NCBI RefSeq assembly: GCF_005697565.1
Contig: NZ_CP040004.1
Span: forward strand, 1-64,000
Length of the DNA stretch: 64,000 nucleotides
DNA from: Candidatus Nanosynbacter featherlites
GTDB lineage: Bacteria > Patescibacteriota > Saccharimonadia > Saccharimonadales > Saccharimonadaceae
Direction: 5' to 3'
Both the position numbers and the translations under genes were made by a program. Below are positions 43,022-51,091 of the stretch, in pieces (position 1 is the stretch's first letter; each line of letters begins with the position of its first letter). The notes under the pieces are model-generated. The model was not told where the DNA came from. It saw nothing but the letters and a program-made list of their open reading frames with translations, and searched no databases.

Positions 43022-43069
43022 ACGCTACATATAGCGTATTATAAGCATAAGCAGATACTAAATATATAG
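43014..43069 (+). promoter_or_regulatory. Promoter with NrdR-like boxes before the 57-codon gene
   Basis: TTGCAT (43014-43019), 17 bases, TATTAT (43037-43042). The palindrome CGCTACATATAGCG (43023-43036), with core CTACATATAG (9 of 10 to CwATATATwG), fills the spacer. A second AT-rich site CTAAATATATAG (43058-43069) lies 33-35 bp further. The layout copies the nrdA promoter. Confidence 0.55.
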
Positions 43070-43081
43070 AAAGACAGGAAC

Positions 43082-43255
43082 ATGAACGCAAGTCAAATTA
43101 TTTCTGACGACATGACATTGGAAGAAAAATTAAGCGCTATTGACGCGGCGATGAAAGCAGTACAGCAGGCAGCTGATGACCAGGCAAAAAAATCTGGTGG
43201 TATTGCGGCGCCGCTCGATCCCGCAAGTTTGACGGTGTGTGACGGTTGTGAATAA
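43082..43255 (+). CDS. 57-residue protein ending in Cys-x-x-Cys, candidate detached RNR tail
   Basis: This short gene encodes a 57-residue protein: MNASQIISDDMTLEEKLSAI at the front, a predicted amphipathic Ala/Gln/Lys helix (about 12-37), a Gly/Pro linker, and LDPASLTVCDGCE at the end. Cys53 and Cys56 are its only cysteines. It has an AGGAA ribosome site, its own promoter with the same box type as nrdA, and a strong terminator 6 bases after the stop, so it is a real transcription unit. The C-terminal CxxC resembles the redox tail that nearby NrdA lacks. A role as a separate tail or small electron donor for the reductase is inferred. Confidence 0.7.
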   Translation: MNASQIISDDMTLEEKLSAIDAAMKAVQQAADDQAKKSGGIAAPLDPASLTVCDGCE

Positions 43256-43261
43256 AACAAC

Positions 43262-43287
43262 AGAGGTGCCGATTCGGCGCCTCTTTT
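43262..43287 (+). terminator. Terminator after the CxxC protein gene
   Basis: AGAGGTGCCG, loop ATT, CGGCGCCTCT (one G-U pair), then TTT. It closes the small gene before pyrG. Confidence 0.85.
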
Positions 43288-43304
43288 GATAGGTTGGAGA
43301 AGTG

Positions 43305-44891
43305 ATGACGAAGAAATATATTTTTGTAACTGGTGGGGTGTTGTCTGGTGTTGGTAAGGGAATCACGGCGGCAAGTATTGGTGCAGTGTTGCAAGCCAAA
43401 GGCTTGTCGGTGTCAGTACAAAAGTGTGATCCGTACTTGAATGTTGACGCTGGATTGTTAAATCCCAAAGAACACGGTGAATGCTTTGTAACAAAAGATG
43501 GTGCCGAGACTGATTTGGACCTAGGACACTATGAACGCTTTTTGGATTTGGAGTTGACGTGGAAAAATACTACCCTGTCAGGTCGACTATTGCGTGATCT
43601 CATCGCTGATGAACGAGCTGGTAAATTTGGTGGGCAAACGGTGCAGCTAGTGCCACATTTGACCAATGCTATTAAAAAATCTATTCACGAAGCAGCTGAG
43701 GGCGATGTTCACATTGTAGAAATTGGCGGTACGGTCGGGGACTACGAAGGTCTGAGCTTTATCGAAGCAATTCGTGATTTTTCACAAGAAGTAGGTAGGG
43801 ATAATTGTCTCTTTGTTCATGTGGTGTATGTGCCGTTTTTGGAAGCGAGTCAGGAGTACAAAACAAAGCCTGCACAAAATGCCATGGCGGAGCTTCGTAG
43901 TTTTGGGATCATGCCAGATGTCGTGGCGGTGCGGACCGAGGGTCATGATAAACCTCCGCGTAGTGTTGGCGAAAAAATTGCTATCTCATCTGGTGTACGT
44001 CCTGAAGGTATCATCATGATGCCAAATGTTAATACCGTGTATGAGGTGCCGCTGACGGTTGCACGCGACCTGGGACCAATGTTGAGTGAATTTACTGGAG
44101 TAACAACGGAGCCTGATTTGACTCGTTGGAAAAATCTCGCCACGCGTGACACGACTGACTATGCTCGTGAAGTAACCGTTGGTCTAGTGGCAAAATATAT
44201 TGACAATACCGATACGTATTTGTCGGTGACTGAGGCGTTGAAATCGGCAGCCTGGGCGGAGAATTGTGAGGTCAATATACGGTGGATAAATTCAGAGACC
44301 GCCAGCGATGACGATTTTGCTAAGGTTGATGCTGTGTTGGTGCCAGGCGGATTTGGCTCACGCGGTGTTGAAGGAAAAATTGCAGCGGCAATGTATTGTC
44401 TGGAGCACAATAAACCATATTTGGGCATTTGTTTGGGTATGCAAACAGCGGTAATTGCCGCGGCGCGTCGAGGTGGCGTGGACGGTGCTAATAGTGAGGA
44501 ATTTGGTGCAGGTCAGGGTGCGAACGTGATTTATCTGATGGATGGGCAGGCAGGTAAAGAGTCGACTGGTGGCACGATGCGCCTTGGTGATTATCCAGCA
44601 GTGCTGAAAGAAGGCTCACTCGTGGCAAAGACGTATGGCACAACAGAGGTGACAGAGCGACACCGCCACCGATATGAGGTGAATAAGGATTTTGCTCAGG
44701 CGATTGAACAAGGTGGTTTGGTTATTTCGGGCACCTCGCCAGACGGTAGATTGGTTGAATTTGTGGAATCGCCACACTGTGACTATTTCATCGCTACACA
44801 AGCTCACCCAGAGTTTAAGTCACGACCATTCCGGCCACATCCACTCTTTTCGGGGCTAATCCGAGCAGCTGTTTTGGCAAGAAACGCCTAA
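43305..44891 (+). CDS. pyrG: CTP synthase
   Basis: CTP synthase makes CTP from UTP, ATP and glutamine. The 528-residue protein has the synthase domain (1-265) opening KKYIFVTGGVLSGVGKGITAASIG, with KCDPYLNVDAG and the EIGGTVGDYEG motif, and a C-terminal glutamine amidotransferase domain with nucleophile Cys in YLGICLGMQTAV and the His-Pro-Glu triad in QAHPEFKSRP. The ATG at 43305 with GGAGAAG upstream is preferred over the GTG at 43302. It stands alone between two terminator or promoter signals. Confidence 0.97.
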   Translation: MTKKYIFVTGGVLSGVGKGITAASIGAVLQAKGLSVSVQKCDPYLNVDAGLLNPKEHGECFVTKDGAETDLDLGHYERFLDLELTWKNTTLSGRLLRDLIADERAGKFGGQTVQLVPHLTNAIKKSIHEAAEGDVHIVEIGGTVGDYEGLSFIEAIRDFSQEVGRDNCLFVHVVYVPFLEASQEYKTKPAQNAMAELRSFGIMPDVVAVRTEGHDKPPRSVGEKIAISSGVRPEGIIMMPNVNTVYEVPLTVARDLGPMLSEFTGVTTEPDLTRWKNLATRDTTDYAREVTVGLVAKYIDNTDTYLSVTEALKSAAWAENCEVNIRWINSETASDDDFAKVDAVLVPGGFGSRGVEGKIAAAMYCLEHNKPYLGICLGMQTAVIAAARRGGVDGANSEEFGAGQGANVIYLMDGQAGKESTGGTMRLGDYPAVLKEGSLVAKTYGTTEVTERHRHRYEVNKDFAQAIEQGGLVISGTSPDGRLVEFVESPHCDYFIATQAHPEFKSRPFRPHPLFSGLIRAAVLARNA

Positions 44892-44904
44892 CAACCGCGC
44901 TATA

Positions 44905-44933
44905 TTGACAAAAAGATGTAATAATGCTAAAAT
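44905..44933 (+). promoter_or_regulatory. Near-consensus promoter before the 48-residue protein gene
   Basis: TTGACA (44905-44910), exactly 17 bases, TAAAAT (44928-44933). It begins 14 bases after the pyrG stop and rules out any coding start upstream of about 44940. Confidence 0.7.
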
Positions 44934-44970
44934 GGTAATCAGTTGTATGCTAAAAATAAAAAGGAAAAGA

Positions 44971-45117
44971 ATGGCTGAAGAACAAGCATTATCACAGCAA
45001 TCACATGTGTTGCCAACACAGGATGATTTATCAACCTTGTCGTATATTTTGCGTCATGTCCGGGGATCAAGTTTAATCTCTGCCACGGCGTTAGACTTGG
45101 ATATAGTGGAAGACTAG
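44971..45117 (+). CDS. 48-residue protein of unknown function
   Basis: A small gene with one of the best promoters in the window. The 48-residue product starts MAEEQALSQQSHVLPTQDDL and continues with a probable helix (LSTLSYILRHVRGSSLIS) and an acidic end (LDLDIVED). It has no Cys and no membrane helix. The ATG at 44971 follows AAAAGGAAAAGA; the same frame is open further upstream, but that part overlaps the promoter. No family is recognised. argS follows 25 bases later with its own -10 box. Confidence 0.55.
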   Translation: MAEEQALSQQSHVLPTQDDLSTLSYILRHVRGSSLISATALDLDIVED

Positions 45118-45142
45118 TTGATCTGGTGGTATACTGGTGCTG

Positions 45143-46774
45143 ATGGAACACACAATTCAAGAAGTTATTGCAAAGCTATTTAATATTGAAACAACAGTGC
45201 AGTTGACGCGTCCTGACCCAAAGTTTGGCGATTTTGCGACGAACGTGGCGCTGCAGCTGGCCAAACCGCTGGGTAAGAATCCGCGCGAGATTGCTGAGGC
45301 GATTGCCGAAGAGCTGCGTGGTCACGAGGAGCTGAGCGAGGTTAGCGTGGCTGGTCCGGGCTTCATCAACGTGACGTTAAGTGACCAAGCGGTGCTGGAA
45401 TCGCTGAAAATGCGGCCGGCGACTAATCGTGCAGGAAAAAAAGTGGTCATTGAGACCAATTGTCCAAATCCGTTTAAGGCTATGCACATTGGCCATGCGT
45501 TGAATGCAATTTTGGCGGACACCATGGCGAATTTGCTGGCGGTAGATGGTGCGTCAGTACACCGAGTGAGTTACCACGGCGACGTCGGTACACATGTCGG
45601 CAAGAGTATGTGGGCGATTCTGCGCGAAATTGACGGTGATGTCAGCAAACTGGACGCTATCCCGGCTGATAAGCGCAACGAATTTATGAGTCGTATGTAC
45701 GTTGAAGGGGCGCGGGCAGCCAAGGAATCACCAGAGGCGCGGGCAGAAATTGATGAGCTGGCCAAACAATCGTTTGTGCTGGACGATCCGCTGTATAAGC
45801 AGGTGTACGAGATTTGTAAAGCCTGGAGTTTTGATGAAATTGACGCCAATGTGGCGCGGCTAGGTAATATGCCAATTGAACGGCGCTATGTCGAGAGCGA
45901 AACCGAAGTACCGGGCAAGGCCTTGATCAAAGCAAAAACCCCAGAGGTCTTTACCAAATCAGATGGTGCGTATATCTTCAAAGGTAGCCAATACGGTGCG
46001 TTTGATAATGTGTTCATCGGTTCACACGGCAACGGGTTGTACGGTGCGCACGACATGGGACTAATTCAGTTGAAGCATCAAGATTATCCAAACCTGGACC
46101 TATCGATTACGGTCAACGGCGAAGAGCAGGCGGCGTATTTCCGCGGGGTGATTGCCGCTAGTGAACTCGCAATTCCAGAATTGAAGGGTAAATTGTTTAA
46201 TTATGCGACTGGCCTCGTCAAACTAACGACTGGTAAAATGAGTTCGCGTACTGGCGAGGTGATTACCATTGACTGGCTGTTCAACGAATTCAAAAAAGCT
46301 ATCACCCAAGCTGGTGGCGAACCAACCGACGCGGTGGTGGCAGGTGCACTGCGCTATCAATTTTTGAAGGTGAAAATCGGTAGCGACGTGGTATTTGATA
46401 TCAATGATGCAGTGAGTCTCACCGGTAATACCGGTAGCTATCTGCAATACGCGCACGCTCGGGCGCGGGGAATTTTGGCAAAGTCTGAGCAGACAGCTGC
46501 TTTCCCGACGGAATTGTTTGACGAAGATCGGCTGCTGGTCAGAAAAATGAGCGAATACGCGGAGGCGGTTAACCGAGCTACTGAAAGCCTGGAACCGCAT
46601 CATGTTTGTGCCTACCTGTTTGAGCTGGCACAGGAGTTCAATCGTTATTACGAGAAAAACCAAGTCGTCGGCAGCGACAAAGAAGCGCACCGCGTTGGTC
46701 TGGTGGCGGTGTACGCTGATATCTTGAAAGCAGGGTTGACTGTTTTGGGTATTGTAGCGCCAGAGAGGCTATAA
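45143..46774 (+). CDS. argS: Arginyl-tRNA synthetase
   Basis: This enzyme charges tRNA-Arg. The protein of about 543 residues has the ArgRS N-terminal tRNA-contact domain (1-90; DPKFGDFATNVALQLAKPLGKNPREIA), the HIGH motif in FKAMHIGHALNAI near 112, GKMSSRTGEVI as the KMSKS-like segment, and a C-terminal DALR anticodon domain (LFELAQEFNRYYEKN). An extended TGGTATACT lies at 45127-45135, so the ATG at 45143, 7 bases after the -10 box, is the likely leaderless start; the GTG at 45137 would fall before the transcript start. Confidence 0.96.
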   Translation: MEHTIQEVIAKLFNIETTVQLTRPDPKFGDFATNVALQLAKPLGKNPREIAEAIAEELRGHEELSEVSVAGPGFINVTLSDQAVLESLKMRPATNRAGKKVVIETNCPNPFKAMHIGHALNAILADTMANLLAVDGASVHRVSYHGDVGTHVGKSMWAILREIDGDVSKLDAIPADKRNEFMSRMYVEGARAAKESPEARAEIDELAKQSFVLDDPLYKQVYEICKAWSFDEIDANVARLGNMPIERRYVESETEVPGKALIKAKTPEVFTKSDGAYIFKGSQYGAFDNVFIGSHGNGLYGAHDMGLIQLKHQDYPNLDLSITVNGEEQAAYFRGVIAASELAIPELKGKLFNYATGLVKLTTGKMSSRTGEVITIDWLFNEFKKAITQAGGEPTDAVVAGALRYQFLKVKIGSDVVFDINDAVSLTGNTGSYLQYAHARARGILAKSEQTAAFPTELFDEDRLLVRKMSEYAEAVNRATESLEPHHVCAYLFELAQEFNRYYEKNQVVGSDKEAHRVGLVAVYADILKAGLTVLGIVAPERL

Positions 46775-46830
46775 GTCGCTCTACATTAAATATGGTACAA
46801 TCAAGGTGTTACTTAACGTAAAGGAGTTTT

Positions 46831-47265
46831 ATGGCGGAGAAAAAAGTAGCCAAGAAAGCGGCAGTCAAAAAAACGGCAACCAAGAAGTCAATTATTAAAA
46901 AACCAAGCGTAGCGGCGTTGAAAGAAAAAGCAGGCGCGGTAAAAAGCCATGGCGGTGGTTTTATGACGTTTATCCGTGAACAAGGCGTCGTTGGTCTGGC
47001 TGTCGGTTTGGCGATCGGTACTGCGGCTGGTGATACCGTGAAAAAGTTGGTGACAGCATTTATCGACCCGCTTGTACAGTTGATCGTTGGTTCGCAACAA
47101 GGTCTTCAGGCAGCGTCATTTACTGTTGAGATCGCTGGACGTCGGGGTGAATTTTTGTACGGAGCATTTATCAGCTCATTGATCACCTTGCTGGCGGTTG
47201 CCTTTGTAGTATATGCAATTGTCCATTTCTTGAAACTTGATAAATTAGACAAGAAAAAAGACTAA
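46831..47265 (+). CDS. mscL: Large-conductance mechanosensitive channel MscL with basic N-terminal extension
   Basis: MscL opens under membrane tension to release solutes. The 144-residue protein has a Lys/Ala-rich extension of about 40 residues, then the MscL core: FMTFIREQGVVGLAVGLAIGTAAGDTVKKLVTAFIDP (first helix with the usual N-terminal amphipathic stretch), a short loop with EIAGRRGEFLYGAFI, a second helix and a charged end. The extension is not part of standard MscL and recalls histone-like tails. The start is fixed by a TAAAGGAG ribosome site; extended -10 TGGTACAAT lies at 46793-46801. Confidence 0.87.
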   Translation: MAEKKVAKKAAVKKTATKKSIIKKPSVAALKEKAGAVKSHGGGFMTFIREQGVVGLAVGLAIGTAAGDTVKKLVTAFIDPLVQLIVGSQQGLQAASFTVEIAGRRGEFLYGAFISSLITLLAVAFVVYAIVHFLKLDKLDKKKD

Positions 47266-47328
47266 AACGCTTACGTTTGCCATTTTGCGCTCTCCTATCT
47301 ACAATGTGAGTATAAAGGAGAGTGTAGC

Positions 47329-49875
47329 GTGAAAGATGGAGTCCGGAGGGCGGGTTATTTACATAGGTCGAAAGAACCGAGTAGTAGCCATTTGTTAAGT
47401 CAGAATATTGAAGGTCCTCGACGGTCGCCATATAACTATGGCGAGTCTCCCGAGCAGAGAAGACAGCGCCTCGAAGAATTGCGAAAACAGCACGGGAAGT
47501 TACCGGAAACTCCTTTTGCTAACTACGATCTTGGTGACAAAGAATTGCCTGCGTATAAGCACAAAGCAGAGATATTAGATACACTCTCAGAGAACAAAAT
47601 ATCTTGGTTATGTGGACCGACGGGTAGTGGTAAAACGACACAAACCGCTCAGTATGCACTGGAGCGGTTTGATCGTGTTGTGGTGTTGATGCCGCGACGG
47701 GTGATTGTTGATAATGTTACTGAATATGTCGAGCAAAGTTTACGTGGACAGTTGGGTAAGCAATATCCTGATCACCTGGTGGGAAAGATTCATGGACGTG
47801 CCACTGAGGCGACGCCGGACACCAGGCTTTGTTTCATGACAGCGGCAACCTTTACGAAGAAGCTGGAGCAACTTTCTGGTGACTGGCATGATGAGAAAAC
47901 ACTGGTGCTGGTTGATGAAATACATGAAGCTAACTTAGAGATGGAATTTGCCACCGCACTGGCTGCAAAATCGATTGAGAAGACTGACAAATGGCACATG
48001 GCTTTTTCCAGCGCCACGCCTGATACCGAAGTTTCCCAAACTATGTACGAAGATATTAACGGATCGGAGCTGCCCGTCGTAACCATTGAGGGCCGACCGC
48101 ATGAGATCGACATCACAGAAGATAAGGTGAGTACCGTGTCTGAAGCCTATCTTGAATATGGTAAGGACTCGAAAAAATCATTGGTCTTTGTTGAGGGGGT
48201 GAGGAGTATTGAGGAGACTATTGCTTCAATCAAACGCCACACTCGCCATCAATCCGGGAGGATACGATTCTTCAAGCTACATTCTGGTATATCAGAAGCT
48301 GCCCGCCGAGAAATTTTTACTGCTGAACCGGCAGAAGATGAATCATTTGTCATTGTTTCAACTTCGGCTGGACAGTCTGGTATCACCATCCCTGAGGTTG
48401 ATTTGGTGCTGTCAAATGGCCTGACAAAGAGTAAAGAGATTGGCGAAGAGGGTGCAGAAGGATTGCCACCTCGGTTGTGTACTCAGGCCGAGTTGATGCA
48501 ACAAGCGGGGCGCGGTGGTCGTGATATTGATGGTGCAAAGTTTGTGCTGGCGCGTCCAATTTCCTACGGCAAGATTTATCTACCAGAGGAATTAAAAGGG
48601 TTCTATGACATTACATCCCGTGAACAGCACATTCCACCGGAGATATACCACACTAATGTTGTGCGTAATGTCTTGTCAGCTATTCATTTGAATGGTGATT
48701 TTGAAGACTTGAACCAGTACTTGATGTACCCTGTTGCTAGTAAAAAAGTTATTCAAGAATCGTACGATTTGTTGGAAACGCTGGAGGCGATTGACGGAGA
48801 GGGGCGGATTACAAAAATTGGTGAATTTATGGATAATCTACCGTTGTCACCAGAATTGTCTCGAGCATTAGCAGAAATGATTAAACGTGGAGGAAGCTTG
48901 CGTGAAGTGCTGGCGCTATCAGCGATTGCGGCTTCTATCTCTGGTGGTGGCTTTGCTGCATGGCATCAACCAAAGGAATTGTTCCAGGAATTTATCAGCC
49001 CAGATACAACAGATGACTTTTTTGCCGAATACGATGCTTTTTTGAGAACCAGAGAGATCTATGATGGTCATCACACTGATGGTCGTGCCTATCTCGCAAA
49101 TGGCATTGATCCGAATAAGGCGGACAATATTCACTATCAATTTAGTAAAATATGTCGGCGTCTGTCGGTTAATCCAAACGACATCGACATGGGTGAATTA
49201 AATAGTGAGGAAAAACACAATATATCAGTGGCTTTGGTGCGCGGGTTTCAGGAATTATTGTACGCCAAAGCTGGTAGTCGGCGCATTGGACGAACAACGG
49301 TCAACCAATACACCAACATTCATACTGGCGAACGTGGTATTTCTGAGTACGAAATTAGTTCGTATAGTTTAGCGCGGCGCATGGGTATGGAGGCGCTGAA
49401 GTTGGTAGTAGCCTTTCCATGGTGGTATGACGCGCATGACGGTCGTCGACATACGCTTAATACGATTTTGCCGGTGACGAAGGACCAAATCACGCAAGCT
49501 TTGAGCGGCAGTGCTGTGCCTGAGTTCCTTGGTGACAGAGTTGCCCCGAATGGTGATTTGGTTCATGTGGCGCAGCCGAAAGTTGGCTCACTGGTAATCG
49601 GTCCAGAGCAACAGCAAAAAATCCCCGCCACAACAGATGAGCAAATCGCGCTGGTAGTGGACACGATGAAAAACAGGGCCAATAAACAAGTAAGAGTATT
49701 GTTTGATTTACAACATCAGCGAGTTATTACTAAGGGTCAATTGCGTCAGGTCCTAGACGGGTCTGCGGTAAATAGTCACAATGTCCATGAAGCGGAGGCT
49801 AAGGTTTGGGCTGTGGTGCAAGAGGTATTAACGAGCGAACAGCAAGAAGCTTTTTATGGTCAAATAAACAGATGA
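47329..49875 (+). CDS. DEAH-box helicase, HrpA-like
   Basis: The 848-residue protein is an RNA-type helicase. It has Walker A CGPTGSGKTTQTAQ near residue 102, the DEIH box in LVLVDEIHEANLEM near 198, motif III-like FSSATPDTEV, motif V TSAGQSGITIPEVD and motif VI QQAGRGGRD. The helicase-associated C-terminal region follows, but the protein is much shorter than Escherichia coli HrpA (about 1300). The start is GTG with an AAAGGAGAG site. HrpA-type proteins act in mRNA processing and stalled-ribosome rescue; the role here is not shown. Confidence 0.85.
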   Translation: MKDGVRRAGYLHRSKEPSSSHLLSQNIEGPRRSPYNYGESPEQRRQRLEELRKQHGKLPETPFANYDLGDKELPAYKHKAEILDTLSENKISWLCGPTGSGKTTQTAQYALERFDRVVVLMPRRVIVDNVTEYVEQSLRGQLGKQYPDHLVGKIHGRATEATPDTRLCFMTAATFTKKLEQLSGDWHDEKTLVLVDEIHEANLEMEFATALAAKSIEKTDKWHMAFSSATPDTEVSQTMYEDINGSELPVVTIEGRPHEIDITEDKVSTVSEAYLEYGKDSKKSLVFVEGVRSIEETIASIKRHTRHQSGRIRFFKLHSGISEAARREIFTAEPAEDESFVIVSTSAGQSGITIPEVDLVLSNGLTKSKEIGEEGAEGLPPRLCTQAELMQQAGRGGRDIDGAKFVLARPISYGKIYLPEELKGFYDITSREQHIPPEIYHTNVVRNVLSAIHLNGDFEDLNQYLMYPVASKKVIQESYDLLETLEAIDGEGRITKIGEFMDNLPLSPELSRALAEMIKRGGSLREVLALSAIAASISGGGFAAWHQPKELFQEFISPDTTDDFFAEYDAFLRTREIYDGHHTDGRAYLANGIDPNKADNIHYQFSKICRRLSVNPNDIDMGELNSEEKHNISVALVRGFQELLYAKAGSRRIGRTTVNQYTNIHTGERGISEYEISSYSLARRMGMEALKLVVAFPWWYDAHDGRRHTLNTILPVTKDQITQALSGSAVPEFLGDRVAPNGDLVHVAQPKVGSLVIGPEQQQKIPATTDEQIALVVDTMKNRANKQVRVLFDLQHQRVITKGQLRQVLDGSAVNSHNVHEAEAKVWAVVQEVLTSEQQEAFYGQINR

Positions 49876-49897
49876 CGAGTGTATGATAGGTAGTATG

Positions 49898-49963
49898 AGT
49901 AAAGCGAAAAAATATTGTGGATCGACCTGGAGATGACTGGACTAGATCCAGTCCGTGATGAGA
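49898..49963 (+). pseudogene. Truncated copy of the orn 5' end
   Basis: Bases 49918-49963 match 51125-51170 of orn in 45 of 46 positions, and the preceding AAAGCGAAAAAA resembles orn's AAGCCAAAAAAA. The copy breaks off after GATGAGA, and the frame is shifted before the match, so no Orn fragment is made. It marks a local duplication around the gene at 50012-51079. Confidence 0.85.
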
Positions 49964-50011
49964 GGACTTCTTTGTTTGACTTTTTAAATAATTTATGCTA
50001 AAATATAATAC

Positions 50012-51079
50012 GTGGAAAAAGTAAGCCCGAACCCGAGCGATATAGGGGCTAAGATGCATCAGCCTCGTGCTTTGCAAATGCTTGATAGTGGTGAACACTA
50101 TACGGATTTAGGGGTGGCGAACCTTCAATTAAAAGACTGTGATTGTGAGCAACTCGGTAACCCGGAAGCTCGCTGCAATGAAATATATGAGTATGAGTTG
50201 CCTGCCGATGCTATTGAGCGGGCTAATTTGGGTTTTGATTTAGATGAACTACCGTCATTTATTGGTGTAAAGGGCGGGGCGGCTCGCCAGGTTTTGGAGG
50301 CATTAGTACACAGTGACCGTCAGTTACCACCTCCTCGCGATGTCGATTTGGTAATTTTAGAAGAAGTTATTGCTAACGGCGATTATGATCCAGATGAGAT
50401 TCGGGCGGTAGCGAGCGATCTTTCAATGCGCTTTTCGCCGCGTGATGCAATGAATGGCTATGGTGCGGAGCCTGTACAGTCTGCCGCTGAGTTTATGAGG
50501 CAGCATGATTTTACAATCAATCAAGTGCTTATACGCAAGGATGGTGACACTTGGAGGCTGTTGGCCAGTACTCAAGCAGTGCTGGATACTGCTGAGCACG
50601 TCATCAGGCCAACGGTATTTGAGCACGATCCTGGTAATAGCTATCGCATTGGTAACAAATTAGCTCTCAAGGCTGTGCGGCTTCTTTCAGATATGCAAGT
50701 TCAAGGAATTGACGATGCAAGTATTAAAAGCGTCCAGCTGCCAGACGATACTTATGGCGATCCAAAAGACGATTACTTCATGCAAACGCTGCAATTGGAC
50801 AAGGCGTTAGAAGTTAGCGACGAATTGGCCGAACGCTACGTAAAAAATCTGAGGTCGTACAGGATGTTGCCATATGGCTGTGAAGATATGAGTGCTGCCG
50901 AATTATACTATGAGTTAGTCAATCGGACAAATTTTATTCCCTCTGACGGCAACGCATCTGATGTTTTTCTGGCTGAAAGAGAAAATGGTGGCGTGGTAAA
51001 GCTTGATGACGTTATTGAAGGGTTATTACGGCAGGTGCCAGAGCGGTTTTCTCGTGACTACTACGACTCTAAAAAGTAG
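50012..51079 (+). CDS. Nucleotidyltransferase-like protein (CCA-adding/poly(A) polymerase head-like)
   Basis: The 355-residue product resembles class II CCA-adding or poly(A) polymerases in its middle: FIGVKGGAARQVLEAL and RDVDLVI recall the GG...DxD active-site motif, and DFTINQVLIRKDG recalls the RDFTIN element. The first 75 residues include a Cys/Asp-rich piece (KDCDCEQLGNPEARC). The helical RNA-binding half is hard to see. The start may be GTG at 50012 or the ATG at 50054, since TATAAT (50004-50009) ends just before. The gene is enclosed by a broken orn copy and the intact orn, suggesting insertion or duplication here. Confidence 0.55.
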   Translation: MEKVSPNPSDIGAKMHQPRALQMLDSGEHYTDLGVANLQLKDCDCEQLGNPEARCNEIYEYELPADAIERANLGFDLDELPSFIGVKGGAARQVLEALVHSDRQLPPPRDVDLVILEEVIANGDYDPDEIRAVASDLSMRFSPRDAMNGYGAEPVQSAAEFMRQHDFTINQVLIRKDGDTWRLLASTQAVLDTAEHVIRPTVFEHDPGNSYRIGNKLALKAVRLLSDMQVQGIDDASIKSVQLPDDTYGDPKDDYFMQTLQLDKALEVSDELAERYVKNLRSYRMLPYGCEDMSAAELYYELVNRTNFIPSDGNASDVFLAERENGGVVKLDDVIEGLLRQVPERFSRDYYDSKK

Positions 51080-51091
51080 TATAATAAAGAT

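Noticed and set aside
44905..44970. Longer N-terminus for the 48-residue protein
   Set aside because: It would be coded by the -35 and -10 boxes of the gene's own promoter.
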